From Bacillota bacterium (GTDB taxonomy: Bacteria; Bacillota; Clostridia; Oscillospirales; SIG627), in NCBI GenBank assembly GCA_029006345.1, contig JAQXGK010000062.1, positions 1 through 43,052 on the forward strand: a stretch of DNA of 43,052 bases, read 5' to 3'. The translations under genes were made by a program, and so were the position numbers. The notes below the pieces were generated by a model that made no database searches, was not told the DNA's origin, and saw only the letters and a list, made by a program, of their open reading frames with translations. Each line of letters opens with the position of its first letter. Position 1 is the first letter of the stretch. Below are positions 16,400 to 26,073 of the stretch, piece by piece.

Positions 16400-17164
16400 A
16401 TGAACGGCGATACAACAGAGAAAATAAATGTCCGCGGCGTCCGCTTCGATAATGTTGACGAGTCTGAGGCACTGTTTAGAGCGCTGACATTCGGAGAAAC
16501 GAGGCAAGCCAGGGTCATATACACGCCGAACGCCGAGATAGTGCAGATGTGCATCGAGGATAAGGCGATAGAGAATATTATAAATTCGGCGGATATGATT
16601 ATTCCCGACGGCGCGGGAGTCGTGCTCGCGTCAAAGCTTCTTCACCGCCCCCTCAAGGGCAAGGTGGCAGGTATCGAGCTTGCGGAAGCCATAGTGCGCG
16701 AAAGCGCGAAAAGCGGCAAAAGGATATTTTTCCTCGGCTCTAAGCCCGAGCGCGACGGCGAGCCGTCCATAGCCGACCTTGCGGGGCAAAAGCTCGGCGA
16801 GAAGTATGAGGGCTTCAGACCCTGCGGCACGCATGACGGCTACTTCAAGGAGGAGCAGAGCGCCGAGATTATAGAGCAGATTAATGCCGCCGATCCCGAT
16901 TTCGTGTTTGTCTGTCTCGGCGCGCCGCGGCAGGAAAAGTGGATTTATGACCACCGCTCTCAGCTCAGGGCAGGCTGTCTTATCGGACTGGGCGGCAGTC
17001 TCGACGTTTTCGCCGGCGCGGTCAAGCGCGCCCCCCGCTTTTTCATCAGGACCCGTCTCGAGTGGTTTTACAGACTGCTGAAGCAGCCCTCCAGAATCGG
17101 CAGGATGATGAAACTGCCGAAGTTTATTATCTCTACCGTGTTTTGCCGTAAGGACAAGGCATAA
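16400..17164 (+). CDS. WecG/TagA/CpsF-family glycosyltransferase
   Basis: A 254-residue GT26 enzyme. Family motifs are in order: TPN (42-44), the catalytic-region PDG (69-71), FFLGSKPE (110-117), LGAPRQEKW (173-181) and GLGGSLDVFAG (196-206), ending with the basic amphipathic LEWFYRLLKQPSRIGRM stretch that in TagA binds the membrane. Members add N-acetylmannosamine (or ManNAcA) to an undecaprenyl-linked GlcNAc for wall teichoic acid or capsule. No other teichoic acid genes are nearby, so the exact polymer is unknown. AAGGAA precedes the ATG; tmk follows 14 bp later. Confidence 0.9.
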   Translation: MNGDTTEKINVRGVRFDNVDESEALFRALTFGETRQARVIYTPNAEIVQMCIEDKAIENIINSADMIIPDGAGVVLASKLLHRPLKGKVAGIELAEAIVRESAKSGKRIFFLGSKPERDGEPSIADLAGQKLGEKYEGFRPCGTHDGYFKEEQSAEIIEQINAADPDFVFVCLGAPRQEKWIYDHRSQLRAGCLIGLGGSLDVFAGAVKRAPRFFIRTRLEWFYRLLKQPSRIGRMMKLPKFIISTVFCRKDKA

Positions 17165-17178
17165 AGGAAAGGCGATAT

Positions 17179-17835
17179 ATGGGATTTCTTATCACTATAG
17201 ACGGTTTGGACGGAAGCGGCAAGAGCACGCAGTCCGAGCTTGTGTACCGCCGTCTGGTACAGCAGGGCAAAAAAGTCAGGCTCGTGTCGTTTCCGAACTA
17301 CGGCACCCCGGCGTGCGCTCCGGTGGAAATGTACTTGAACGGCGCCTACGGCAGCGACCCGAACGCAGTCAATTGCTACGCGGCCAGCACCTTTTACGCC
17401 GTTGACAGATATGCGTCGTATAATCTCGGCTGGAAGCAGGATTACCTGGACGGAGCAATCATTCTTGCCACACGCTATACTACCTCGAATGCGATTCATC
17501 AGGCGGCCAAGCTGGAGAGCGAGCGCCGCGGAGAGTTTCTCGATTGGCTCGAGAGCTACGAATACGGACTTCTCGGACTGCCGCGTCCCGATTTGACGGT
17601 GCTTCTGGAAGTTCCGGTGGAGGTCAGCTTGTCGATGATAGAGAAGCGCGGCGAAAAGACCGATATTCATGAAAATACAAATCACCTCCGTCAGGCGTAC
17701 AGCGCCGCAATGGAGGTCAGCCGCAAGTGGGACTGGCAGGTGGTGCATTGCTCCGGGGAGGGCGGAATGCGTCCGAAAGAGAGCATCACCGATGAAATAC
17801 TTGCCGTAATTGCTTCGGCTCTGCCGACAGAATAA
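17179..17835 (+). CDS. tmk: Thymidylate kinase (dTMP kinase)
   Basis: A 218-residue P-loop kinase with GLDGSGKST at 9-17, a FPNYG stretch at 39-43, AVDRYASY in the DRX substrate-binding position, and RYTTSN near the middle. dTMP kinase makes dTDP for DNA synthesis. The sequence after the P-loop is somewhat divergent from the classical DRY/S form, and the usual neighbour holB is absent; another deoxynucleoside monophosphate kinase activity cannot be excluded. AAAGGA at good spacing supports the ATG. It overlaps nothing and sits 19 bp before the DJ-1 gene. Confidence 0.82.
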   Translation: MGFLITIDGLDGSGKSTQSELVYRRLVQQGKKVRLVSFPNYGTPACAPVEMYLNGAYGSDPNAVNCYAASTFYAVDRYASYNLGWKQDYLDGAIILATRYTTSNAIHQAAKLESERRGEFLDWLESYEYGLLGLPRPDLTVLLEVPVEVSLSMIEKRGEKTDIHENTNHLRQAYSAAMEVSRKWDWQVVHCSGEGGMRPKESITDEILAVIASALPTE

Positions 17836-17854
17836 ATACGAAGGTGAAAAGCTT

Positions 17855-18397
17855 ATGATTTATATTTTGATGGGCGACGGCTTTGAGGAGACAGAGGCGG
17901 TCGCGCCGATAGATATTCTCCGCCGCGCCGGTCTGAGCGTTACCATGGTCAGCCTGTACGGCGACAGATTGACGGTGACCGGTTCGCATGGTATTACAGT
18001 TGAGTGTGCGGTTTCGGTAGACGAGATAAGCTCCGACAGCGCGGATATGCTAATTCTGCCGGGCGGTGTCGGCGGAGTCCGTGAGATAAGCGCGTGCAAA
18101 AAGGCGCTTGAGCTTATCACCGACTGCAGTAAAAAGCAGTGCTGCATCGCGGCTATCTGCGCCGCGCCGACCGTGCTTTCGAAATTGGGCTTACTCAGGG
18201 GCGTTACCGCAACCTGCTATCCGACCATGAAGGATGAGCTTGAAGGCTGTATCGTTTCCGATGAAAAAGTCTGTGTTTGCGGCAGGATAGTAACCGCCGA
18301 GGCGGCGGGCTCGGCTGTGGAGTTCGGTCTTGCCCTCGTCTCCGTCCTGAAGGGCGCTTCGGCGGCAGATGAGGTCAGGGGAGCGATATACGCTTGA
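17855..18397 (+). CDS. DJ-1/PfpI family protein
   Basis: A 180-residue protein of the DJ-1/ThiJ branch: MGDGFEETEAVAPIDILRRAG at the N-terminus (with the conserved Glu), MLILPGGVGG, and the nucleophile elbow AICAAP with Cys102. Members act as protein or glyoxal deglycases, or as chaperones against oxidative damage; the role here is not fixed by sequence. The start at 17855 follows GAAGGTG; a longer frame beginning at 17810 lies inside tmk and is rejected. The TGA stop overlaps the TTG start of the next gene by four bases. Confidence 0.88.
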   Translation: MIYILMGDGFEETEAVAPIDILRRAGLSVTMVSLYGDRLTVTGSHGITVECAVSVDEISSDSADMLILPGGVGGVREISACKKALELITDCSKKQCCIAAICAAPTVLSKLGLLRGVTATCYPTMKDELEGCIVSDEKVCVCGRIVTAEAAGSAVEFGLALVSVLKGASAADEVRGAIYA

Positions 18398-18951
18398 CTA
18401 AGGAAAGTCTTCGCAGGCAGTTGCTTGAAAGGCGCCGCCTTCTGGACAGCGGCTATAAGACCGCCGCGTCGGAGCAGATCTGCCTGAAATGCTCCCGCCT
18501 TGCGGCTTTTGAAAACAGCGAAAATATCCTTCTTTATTCGCCGCTTGCAAATGAAGTGGATACGGGCGGTCTTTTTCTCGCGGCTCGGGCGGCGGGAAAG
18601 CGGGTATATTATCCGCGCTGTGAGCCGGGCTCAAAGCTGTCTTTTTACCGCGTGGAGGACCCCGGCAAAATGCCGGTCGGAGCCCACGGCATTCGCGAGC
18701 CCTCGGGGGGCGAGCGGCTGTATTCTTTTGAAAATACGCTTGTCATAGTTCCGGGCGTCGCGGCCGACAGAGAGCTTTACCGCCTCGGCTACGGCGGCGG
18801 ATATTACGACAGATTTTTGCCGTCGGCCGTCGGCGCGGTCTCCGTCGGTCTGTTCTTCTCGGAAACCGTTGTAGCGGCTCTGCCGCACGGCAGGTACGAC
18901 GTGAGGCTTGACTGTATAGTCACCGAGAAGGAAATACTAACTGATTTGTAA
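18394..18951 (+). CDS. 5-formyltetrahydrofolate cyclo-ligase
   Basis: A 185-residue enzyme that converts 5-formyl-THF to 5,10-methenyl-THF with ATP. The N-terminal basic helix (LRRQLLERRR), the substrate stretch LLYSPLANEVDT, and the C-terminal signature RLGYGGGYYDRFL (residues 130-142) identify it. TTG start at 18394 overlaps the DJ-1 stop as TTGA, so translation is probably coupled. The gene name varies (fau, ygfA, yqgN). The CPBP protease gene follows after 19 bp. Confidence 0.93.
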   Translation: MTKESLRRQLLERRRLLDSGYKTAASEQICLKCSRLAAFENSENILLYSPLANEVDTGGLFLAARAAGKRVYYPRCEPGSKLSFYRVEDPGKMPVGAHGIREPSGGERLYSFENTLVIVPGVAADRELYRLGYGGGYYDRFLPSAVGAVSVGLFFSETVVAALPHGRYDVRLDCIVTEKEILTDL

Positions 18952-18970
18952 ATATTATGTGAGGTAGAAA

Positions 18971-19924
18971 ATGCGGATAAAATCAGCGCTTTTGGCGCCG
19001 CTTCTTGTCCTTGCGACGTTTGTTATCACCGGGCTGTCGGATTCGCTGGTCGGCGTTATCGGCAGGCTGAGCGACAATATGTATCTGTCGGCGGTAATAA
19101 TGAATTTTCTCGCATTTCTTCTGCCGCTCGCCTTTTATTTGAGGGTAAGGGGCTTGAAGCTCGGGGAGGCCACGGGAGTCCGCCGCGTGAAAAACAGAGA
19201 TATCTCCTTTATTGCGGTTGCTTCGGTAATGACGGTTGTCGGACTTGCTATCCTCAGGTATATCGCCTTTTACACCTCGGACAGCTTTTCGGAGGCTACG
19301 GAGGCGCTTCCGGTGGTCTCCGGCTCGGAGGAGGCGCTTATAGTGCTGAGTCTTGCGGTGCTGCCGGCGTTTTTGGAGGAGCTTTTGTTCCGCGGAGTGC
19401 TGTTTTACGAATACCGCAAATACGGCCCGGCGCTGACGGTTGTTTTTACCTCGGTGTGCTTCGCCATGCTGCATTTTTCGTTTGCTTCACTGCCGTTTTA
19501 CTTTTTCGGCGGCGTAATGTTCGGGATTATCACGGTGGTTTGCGACAGCACGCTTCCGGCAATAATACTTCATATGCTCTGCAATATCGTCAGCCTGTAT
19601 TTTCAGGAAAACTTTTTGAATTATATCAATCAGTCGGGAAATAATTTCCTGCTTTTATATGTCCTTATCGCGGCGTTTCTCGTTTGCCTGTGGTTTTTTA
19701 TCGGTCAGGTCGATTCGTATTATAAGCGCCGCGCCATAGAAAAATCCGGCTATGAACGCCGAAGGGAGCTTTTGTCGGCGGGTCTTGAGGCCGACGCTTC
19801 GCCGGCCGCCAAAAAGCTTCTCCGTTCGGAAGGCCTGGCGGCAAGACTTTCGGAAATATTCTTTTCACCGTCGTTTCTGGCGGTTGCCGCGTTTTTTGTA
19901 CTGAAAGCCGCCGGCGTCGTATGA
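18971..19924 (+). CDS. CPBP-family intramembrane metalloprotease
   Basis: A 317-residue protein with about eight membrane helices. The CAAX-protease / bacteriocin-processing (CPBP, Abi) signature is complete: EELLFRG (Glu136-Glu137, Arg141), His168 in FAMLHFSF and His201 in IILHMLCN. These ligands form the intramembrane metal site. Family members process peptides or take part in bacteriocin immunity; here the housekeeping context gives no such hint. A charged cytoplasmic tail of about 65 residues and a last hydrophobic segment follow the catalytic core. GAGGT precedes the ATG. Confidence 0.88.
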   Translation: MRIKSALLAPLLVLATFVITGLSDSLVGVIGRLSDNMYLSAVIMNFLAFLLPLAFYLRVRGLKLGEATGVRRVKNRDISFIAVASVMTVVGLAILRYIAFYTSDSFSEATEALPVVSGSEEALIVLSLAVLPAFLEELLFRGVLFYEYRKYGPALTVVFTSVCFAMLHFSFASLPFYFFGGVMFGIITVVCDSTLPAIILHMLCNIVSLYFQENFLNYINQSGNNFLLLYVLIAAFLVCLWFFIGQVDSYYKRRAIEKSGYERRRELLSAGLEADASPAAKKLLRSEGLAARLSEIFFSPSFLAVAAFFVLKAAGVV

Positions 19925-19974
19925 TGCCGGATTATACCCAATATATTATCTTTTGATTTGAAAGGAACGGATTT

Positions 19975-21585
19975 ATGGAGGATAATAAACTGTTCGGCAC
20001 GGATGATATCGATATCATCGCGTCCGGAAGAAGCGACTCGAAAGAGCGTAAAGAGGAGTCGGCAGACTCGTTTGATGTCAGAGATATCGACCGCGAGCTT
20101 GAGGAAAACGGCAGTCTTGCGGCTCAGAATTCCGCGCCGAGACCTGCCCGCCGTCCCACCGCTGCCCGCAGAGTGCCGTCACACCCTTCTGCGGCAAGAA
20201 AGCCGTCCGCACCTCAGCGCCCGTCAGAGGCGCCGACTCAGACGGTGCCGTCGGTGGAGCAGACAGACGAGGATGCCACGGGAAATGAAAGAACGCGGGT
20301 GATGACCGCCGCAGAGCAGGATGTAATTATATCCGAGAGAAGGCCTTCCGCACCGGCAAGAAAGGCAAAATCCGCCGCTCCGGCAAAGGCCGGGACGGAG
20401 AAACCGGCAAGAGCGGCAAGGCCGGCAAAACCGCCGGTGAAAGCGTCGGAGGAAAAGCCCGGCCGCTCCGGCAGGGAGCATTCGGAGGAGGATCAAGTGA
20501 AGGTAAAGGATAAGGGCGGCATTTTCTCGACATTTTCCAAGACTATAGTGTATATTGTCGCCGTCATCGGCGTCAGCATCCTTCTCTCGGTTGTCGGCAT
20601 CAAGTTTGCCAACGACTGCTTTGCTTTTGTCAAGGACGATTATGAGACCACGGTCGTAATAAATACCGGCGCGTCTATCTCAGAGGTCGCCGATGTGCTC
20701 AAGTCCAGCAATGTCATCTCTCAGCCGCTGGCGTTCAGACTGTATGCGGGATTTAAGTACAGAAACAGCAATCTCGAGTTCGCCGAGGGTATATATACGC
20801 TCAATTCAAATATGAATTATGACCAGATTATTTACACCATAAAAGCCGGCAAGGCTCCCGCGCGAAAGACTGTCAAGCTGACCTTCCCCGAGGGCATGAC
20901 GGTGGATGAAATAATCGACGTTCTGGTTGAAAACAATATCGGCACGCGGGAGGGGTATGTCGACGCGATAAATAATTACGCCTACGATTATCCGTTTATG
21001 ACCGAGCTCTCGAAAATCGAGCTTTCGTCCGACCGCAAGTACCGTCTCGAGGGCTATCTGTACCCCGACACCTACGAGTTTTACACCGACTCCACCGAGG
21101 TCGCGGTAGTGGATAAATTCCTCAATAATTTCAGCTCGCTGTTCGGAGAGGCGGAGTTCAGCCGTTGCAAGGAGCTCGGCTACAATATGGACGAAGTAAT
21201 GACCATCGCCTCCATAGTTCAGAAGGAATCAAAGTTTGCAAGCGAGTTTTACACCACCGCGTCGGTATTCTATAACCGTCTCGGCTCTAAGAGCTTCCCC
21301 AAGCTCGAAAGCGACGCGACAGTTCAGTACTGCCTTGCCGAGCATGCCGAGCATATTACGGCAGAGCTTCGCAATACCGATTCCAAGTATAATACCTACC
21401 TTTATAACGGCTTGCCGCCGTCTGCTATCTGTAATCCCGGCATCGACGCGATAACCGCGGCGCTTTATCCGGAGGAGACCGGCTACTACTTCTTCTACGC
21501 CGGCAGTGACGGCTATAATATCTTTTCAAAGACGCTCAGCGAGCATCAGAGCGTTATTGCCCGCGAGCAGAATAAGACAAAGTAA
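19975..21585 (+). CDS. mltG: Endolytic transglycosylase MltG with a long cytoplasmic tail
   Basis: Residues 1-185 are a charged, Ala/Pro/Arg/Lys-rich, probably disordered cytoplasmic region. A single membrane helix spans about 190-212, and a YceG/MltG domain fills 225-530. The catalytic stretch is TIASIVQKES with Glu418; other marks are EGYLYPDTYEF, LESDATVQYCL and YNTYLYNGLPPSAICNPG. MltG cuts nascent glycan strands next to the membrane and so sets their length. The tail is far longer than in Escherichia coli MltG and may contact division or elongation proteins. The next gene is a paralogue starting at the stop codon (TAATG). Confidence 0.93.
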   Translation: MEDNKLFGTDDIDIIASGRSDSKERKEESADSFDVRDIDRELEENGSLAAQNSAPRPARRPTAARRVPSHPSAARKPSAPQRPSEAPTQTVPSVEQTDEDATGNERTRVMTAAEQDVIISERRPSAPARKAKSAAPAKAGTEKPARAARPAKPPVKASEEKPGRSGREHSEEDQVKVKDKGGIFSTFSKTIVYIVAVIGVSILLSVVGIKFANDCFAFVKDDYETTVVINTGASISEVADVLKSSNVISQPLAFRLYAGFKYRNSNLEFAEGIYTLNSNMNYDQIIYTIKAGKAPARKTVKLTFPEGMTVDEIIDVLVENNIGTREGYVDAINNYAYDYPFMTELSKIELSSDRKYRLEGYLYPDTYEFYTDSTEVAVVDKFLNNFSSLFGEAEFSRCKELGYNMDEVMTIASIVQKESKFASEFYTTASVFYNRLGSKSFPKLESDATVQYCLAEHAEHITAELRNTDSKYNTYLYNGLPPSAICNPGIDAITAALYPEETGYYFFYAGSDGYNIFSKTLSEHQSVIAREQNKTK

Positions 21586-22460
21586 TGGTATTCAGGAAGG
21601 TTTTAACAGCGGCGCTGACGGTGGGCGTGATGTGCGTCCTGCCGTCCTGCTCCGACCCGTCCGCGCCGTCTGAAAAGACAACAGAAATGCCCGTATCCTC
21701 CGACACCTCGGCAGAAATGACGACTGCCTCGGCACCGATAGCCTCCGTGCGCGTGACGATAGGCGAGAACCAGCGTATCGATGATATTGTCGCCCTGCTG
21801 ACCGCAAGCGGACTCGGCAGTACGGAAAAATATATAGACCTGTTGCAAAATCACGATTTCGGCTTTCGCTTTGAAGAGAAGCTGAAGGAATGCTCCCTGT
21901 CGCCGGACAGAAAGTATCTTTTGGAGGGATATCTGTTGCCCGGGGATTACTCCTTTCCGGCAAACGCCGACGAGCAGACCGTGCTTTCGGCAATACTTTC
22001 GCGCTTTGACTCGTTTTTTACCGACAGCTGTTATGACCGTGCGGCGGAATTGGGACTGAATATGGATGAGGTAATAACGCTTGCCTCTGTAGTGGAAATA
22101 GAAACCGCCGATAACCGGGACTGCAGCATGACCGCTTCGGTCTTTCTCAACCGTCTGAAATCGCCGGATTTTCCCAAGCTGCAGAGCGACCGCACGGTGC
22201 TGTATGTTCTCGACGGCTTTACCCGAAGCGCCACAAATGAGGATGTCAGGGTAGACAGCCCGTATAATACTTATATGTATAACGGTCTCATGCCTTCCGC
22301 GGTTTGCAATCCCACGACCGAGGCTATCGAGGGCGTGCTGTTTGCCGACAGCAGCGATTATTACTATTTTATAAACCGCCACGACGGCAGGAATGAATAT
22401 GCCTCGACTTATGCCGAGCATAAGGCAAATTACAAACGCTACCTCGACGGCGAGCTGTAG
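21585..22460 (+). CDS. Second MltG-like protein, predicted lipoprotein
   Basis: This 291-residue paralogue of the preceding gene keeps the second half of the YceG domain: LEGYLLPGDYSF, ITLASVVEIETAD with the catalytic-position Glu, SVFLNRL, LQSDRTVLYVL and YNTYMYNGLMPSAVCNP. Instead of a cytoplasmic tail and transmembrane anchor it has a signal peptide ending in LPSC with Cys22 as lipid-attachment residue, then a Ser/Thr-rich linker. The LysM-like first half is much reduced. It probably sits on the outer face of the membrane as a cell-wall lytic enzyme or a regulator of MltG. Its ATG overlaps the mltG stop by one base. Confidence 0.83.
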   Translation: MVFRKVLTAALTVGVMCVLPSCSDPSAPSEKTTEMPVSSDTSAEMTTASAPIASVRVTIGENQRIDDIVALLTASGLGSTEKYIDLLQNHDFGFRFEEKLKECSLSPDRKYLLEGYLLPGDYSFPANADEQTVLSAILSRFDSFFTDSCYDRAAELGLNMDEVITLASVVEIETADNRDCSMTASVFLNRLKSPDFPKLQSDRTVLYVLDGFTRSATNEDVRVDSPYNTYMYNGLMPSAVCNPTTEAIEGVLFADSSDYYYFINRHDGRNEYASTYAEHKANYKRYLDGEL

Positions 22461-22537
22461 AGCGCGCCATTGACGGATACCGGCCGGACTTTTCCCGCAT
22501 AGTATAAGCTCCGGCAAAAAGGAGAGTACAGAAGTAT

Positions 22538-23764
22538 ATGGAAACAGCTTTGCTTATCGCAATACTCATTTTGACGCTCGCGTCTCTTGTTTTGGCGGGG
22601 TTGGCCTTTGTGCGCTCGGGCAAAAAGGACAGCGTGTCACACGAGCTTGAGGAAAAGCTCTCCCGCGCAAAGATGGAGATAAATTCATCTACGCAAAGCG
22701 CGGTATCCGCCGCCAACAGCGCCCTTGCCGAGTCTCAGAAGCAGGTTTTTGAATTGCAGAACAAACGCCTTGAGGAGCTCTCGCGCATATTGAACGACAG
22801 CATGTCGGCGCTCAGACTCTCTCTCGAGGGCCGCTTTAAGGCTCTGAGCGAGGAAAACGACAAGCGCCTGACCGAGATTCGCGCAACAGTCGACGAGAAA
22901 TTGCAGTCAACTCTTGAAAAGCGCCTCAGTCAGTCCTTCAAGGAGGTCAGCGACCGTCTCGAACAGGTGTATAAGGGGCTGGGCGAAATGCAGTCGCTTG
23001 CCACCGGCGTCGGCGACCTGAAAAAGGTGCTTTCAAATGTTAAAACACGCGGAATTCTCGGCGAGATTCAGCTCGGAGCCATTCTTTCCGAGATAATGTC
23101 GCCCGACCAGTACGAGGAGAATATCGCGACGGTCCGCGGCTCGCAGAACCGCGTGGAGTTCGCAGTGAAAATGCCCGGCGGGGGCGACGGCAGGCCGGTA
23201 TATCTGCCGATAGATTCAAAGTTCCCGGTAGATACATATCAGAAGCTGGAAGACGCCTATGACAGCGGCGATCCCGAGCGTGTAAAGGCGGCGAGAAACG
23301 ATTTTTCCGTCAAGATTCGCTCGTTTGCCAAGGATATTCACGATAAGTATGTCTGCCCGCCCGACACTACCGATTTTGCGGTCATGTTCCTTCCCACGGA
23401 GGGAATATACGCCGAGGTGCTGCGGCTGGGGCTGATGGAAAAGCTGCAGAGCGAGTTTAAGATAAATATCGCGGGCCCCACCACTATGGCGGCTCTGCTC
23501 AACAGCCTCAGAATGGGCTTTAAGACGCTCGCCATACAAAAGCGCTCCGGCGAGGTCTGGGACGTGCTTTCGGCTGTCAAGACCGAGTTTGAAAGATTCG
23601 AGGACGTGCTTATCGCCACTCAGAATAAGCTCAATCAGGCCAACGGCGAGCTCGATAAGCTGGTGGGCGTGCGCACACGCGCCATTCGCCGCCGCCTCAA
23701 GGATGTTTCCGTGCTTCCGGAAAACAGCGCCGGGATGCTGTCCGATAATGACCCCGACGAGTGA
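22538..23764 (+). CDS. rmuC: DNA recombination protein RmuC homologue
   Basis: A 408-residue protein: N-terminal membrane helix (about 4-25), a coiled coil (about 35-150), then a RmuC nuclease-like core beginning around KTRGILGEIQLGAILSEIMS and including LPIDSKFPVDTYQKLEDA, FAVMFLPTEGIYAEVLR and AGPTTMAALLNSLRMGFKTL. RmuC limits inversion-type recombination in Escherichia coli and carries a PD-(D/E)XK-like fold. AGGAG precedes the ATG by 13 bases. It lies 77 bp after the second MltG gene and 32 bp before smpB. Confidence 0.9.
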   Translation: METALLIAILILTLASLVLAGLAFVRSGKKDSVSHELEEKLSRAKMEINSSTQSAVSAANSALAESQKQVFELQNKRLEELSRILNDSMSALRLSLEGRFKALSEENDKRLTEIRATVDEKLQSTLEKRLSQSFKEVSDRLEQVYKGLGEMQSLATGVGDLKKVLSNVKTRGILGEIQLGAILSEIMSPDQYEENIATVRGSQNRVEFAVKMPGGGDGRPVYLPIDSKFPVDTYQKLEDAYDSGDPERVKAARNDFSVKIRSFAKDIHDKYVCPPDTTDFAVMFLPTEGIYAEVLRLGLMEKLQSEFKINIAGPTTMAALLNSLRMGFKTLAIQKRSGEVWDVLSAVKTEFERFEDVLIATQNKLNQANGELDKLVGVRTRAIRRRLKDVSVLPENSAGMLSDNDPDE

Positions 23765-23796
23765 AACAATTATTAAGTACCGTATAAGGAGCCGAT

Positions 23797-24267
23797 ATGG
23801 CTGAAAAAAAGACTGAAAGACAAGCGGCGGAAAACCGCAAGGCTTACCACGACTATTTCGTGGAGGAAAAATATGAGGCGGGCATAGAGCTTACCGGCAC
23901 CGAGATAAAGAGCATACGGTGCGGCGGCGTCAGCCTGAAGGATTCCTACTGCTCGGTAGTACGCGGCGAGCTCTGGCTCATGAACGCCCACATCAGCCCG
24001 TATGAAAAGGGAAATGTGTTCAATAAGGACCCCCTGAGAGTACGCCGGCTTCTGATGCATAAAAAGGAAATTCTAAAGCTCATGGGCTTGGTTGAGCGGG
24101 ACGGCTACAGCCTTATTCCGCTTGCGTTATATTATAAAAATGGCAGAATTAAAGTTTCGGTCGGTCTCTGCCGCGGCAAAAAGCTGTACGATAAGCGCGA
24201 GTCACTGCAAAAGCGCGACATAAAGCGCGAGACCGAAAGATTTATGAAAAATAGGGATAGAGACTGA
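23797..24267 (+). CDS. smpB: SsrA-binding protein SmpB
   Basis: A 156-residue tmRNA-binding protein. [59 protein letters not shown] and the basic tail [18 protein letters not shown] are classic SmpB. It carries tmRNA to stalled ribosomes for trans-translation. No tmRNA gene was recognised in the window. GGAG precedes the ATG, and lepA starts on the base after its stop. Confidence 0.97.
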   Translation: MAEKKTERQAAENRKAYHDYFVEEKYEAGIELTGTEIKSIRCGGVSLKDSYCSVVRGELWLMNAHISPYEKGNVFNKDPLRVRRLLMHKKEILKLMGLVERDGYSLIPLALYYKNGRIKVSVGLCRGKKLYDKRESLQKRDIKRETERFMKNRDRD

Positions 24268-26073
24268 ATGGCAAAAAAGGAAAACATCAGAAATTTCTGT
24301 ATAATCGCTCACATCGACCACGGCAAGAGCACGCTTGCCGACCGCTTGCTGGAGCTGACAGACTCGGTCAGCAAGCGCGAAATGGAGGAGCAGGTGCTTG
24401 ACGATATGGAATTGGAGCGCGAGCGCGGACTTACCATCAAGGCGCGCGCAGTCAAGCTTACATATAATGCCGATGACGGCAAAACATATGAGTTCAACCT
24501 GATAGATACCCCCGGTCATGTCGATTTCAACTACGAGGTGTCCCGTTCGCTTTCGGCGTGTGAGGGCGCGCTTTTAGTGGTGGATGCGTCGCAGGGCATT
24601 GAAGCACAGACTCTCGGAAACGCCTACCTCGCGGTAGACCATAACCTCGAGCTTGTGCCGGTAATAAACAAGGTAGATTTGCCCAGCGCGGATATAGAGG
24701 GCTGTAAGGCGGATATCGAGGAGATAATCGGCATACCGGCAGAGGACGCGCCCTGCATTTCCGCCAAGACAGGCTTGAATGTCAAGGATGTGCTTGAGGC
24801 GGCGGTGCATAATATACCCGCACCCGAGGGCGACGATTCGCTCCCGCCCAAGGCGCTCATTTTCGACTCGGTTTACGACTCGTATAAGGGAGTAATCGTG
24901 TATTTCCGCCTGTTTGACGGCGTTCTCAGAAAGGGGGACGTCATTCGTCTGATGTCCAACGGCGCGGAGTATGAGATAGTCGAGATCGGCTGTATGCGCG
25001 CTTTCGGCCTTGAGCCTACCGGAATCCTCCGTTCCGGCGAGGTGGGATACCTTACCGCTTCCATAAAGAATCTAAAGGAAACACAGGTCGGCGATACCAT
25101 AACTCTGGCGTCAAATCCGGCTGACAGTCCGTTCAGCGGCTTCAAAAAGGCGCTTCCCGTCGTGTTCAGCGGTATATATCCGGCTGACGGCGCCAAGTAT
25201 AATGACCTGCGCGATGCGCTCGATAAGCTGGTTCTCAACGACGCCTCGCTGTCGTACGAGCCGGAGACCTCCCTTGCTCTCGGCTTCGGCTACCGCTGCG
25301 GCTTTTTGGGACTGCTTCATATGGAGATAATTCAGGAGCGGCTGGAGAGAGAGTTCAACCTCGACCTTATCACTACCGCGCCCAGCGTTGTATATAAGCT
25401 CGACCTTACAAACGGCGAAACAGTGTTTATAGATAACCCCTCGAATTATCCCGCCTCCGAACAGATAGCGGCGGCATACGAGCCGGTAGTCAAGGCAAGC
25501 ATCATCACGCCGAGCGAGTTTGTCGGCAACATAATGGACCTTTGTCAGGACAGGCGCGGCATTTTCGATGATATGAAGTATCTGTCCGCCAACCGCGTTG
25601 AGCTGCATTACAGATTGCCGCTCAACGAGATAGTTTACGATTTCTACGACGCGCTCAAATCGCGCTCAAAGGGCTACGCTTCTCTCGATTATGAGGAGTC
25701 GGAATATGTCAAATCCAGCCTTGTCAAGCTCGATATACTGTTGAACGGCGAGGTAGTCGACGCACTTTCCTTCATCGTTCATTCAGATAAGGCATATGCG
25801 AGAGCCCGCAGAATAGCCGAAAAATTAAAGGACAATATACCGCGTCAGTTGTTTGAGATACCCATTCAGGCGGCGGTCGGCGGCAGAATAATTGCACGTG
25901 AAACCGTCAAGGCGATGCGTAAGGATGTCCTTGCAAAATGCTACGGCGGCGATATAACGCGAAAGAAAAAACTGCTTGAAAAGCAGAAGGAAGGAAAAAA
26001 ACGTATGCGCTCGCTGGGCACGGTCGAGGTGCCGCAGGAGGCGTTTATGGCGGTGCTTAAGCTTGACGAATAA
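24268..26073 (+). CDS. lepA: Elongation factor 4 (LepA)
   Basis: A 601-residue translational GTPase of full length: P-loop AHIDHGKST (14-22), the switch region with [25 protein letters not shown], then the LepA-specific C-terminal domain ([23 protein letters not shown]). LepA aids ribosome function under stress and 30S assembly. It starts directly after the smpB TGA, and the last bases overlap the start of hemW. The smpB-lepA-hemW order suits a translation and stress cluster in Clostridia. Confidence 0.97.
   Translation: MAKKENIRNFCIIAHIDHGKSTLADRLLELTDSVSKREMEEQVLDDMELERERGLTIKARAVKLTYNADDGKTYEFNLIDTPGHVDFNYEVSRSLSACEGALLVVDASQGIEAQTLGNAYLAVDHNLELVPVINKVDLPSADIEGCKADIEEIIGIPAEDAPCISAKTGLNVKDVLEAAVHNIPAPEGDDSLPPKALIFDSVYDSYKGVIVYFRLFDGVLRKGDVIRLMSNGAEYEIVEIGCMRAFGLEPTGILRSGEVGYLTASIKNLKETQVGDTITLASNPADSPFSGFKKALPVVFSGIYPADGAKYNDLRDALDKLVLNDASLSYEPETSLALGFGYRCGFLGLLHMEIIQERLEREFNLDLITTAPSVVYKLDLTNGETVFIDNPSNYPASEQIAAAYEPVVKASIITPSEFVGNIMDLCQDRRGIFDDMKYLSANRVELHYRLPLNEIVYDFYDALKSRSKGYASLDYEESEYVKSSLVKLDILLNGEVVDALSFIVHSDKAYARARRIAEKLKDNIPRQLFEIPIQAAVGGRIIARETVKAMRKDVLAKCYGGDITRKKKLLEKQKEGKKRMRSLGTVEVPQEAFMAVLKLDE

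Noticed and set aside
20101-20500. Ala/Pro/Lys repeats in MltG as a low-complexity artefact or separate gene
   Set aside because: The region is in frame with the MltG domain and precedes its membrane helix; such disordered tails are usual in Firmicute envelope proteins.
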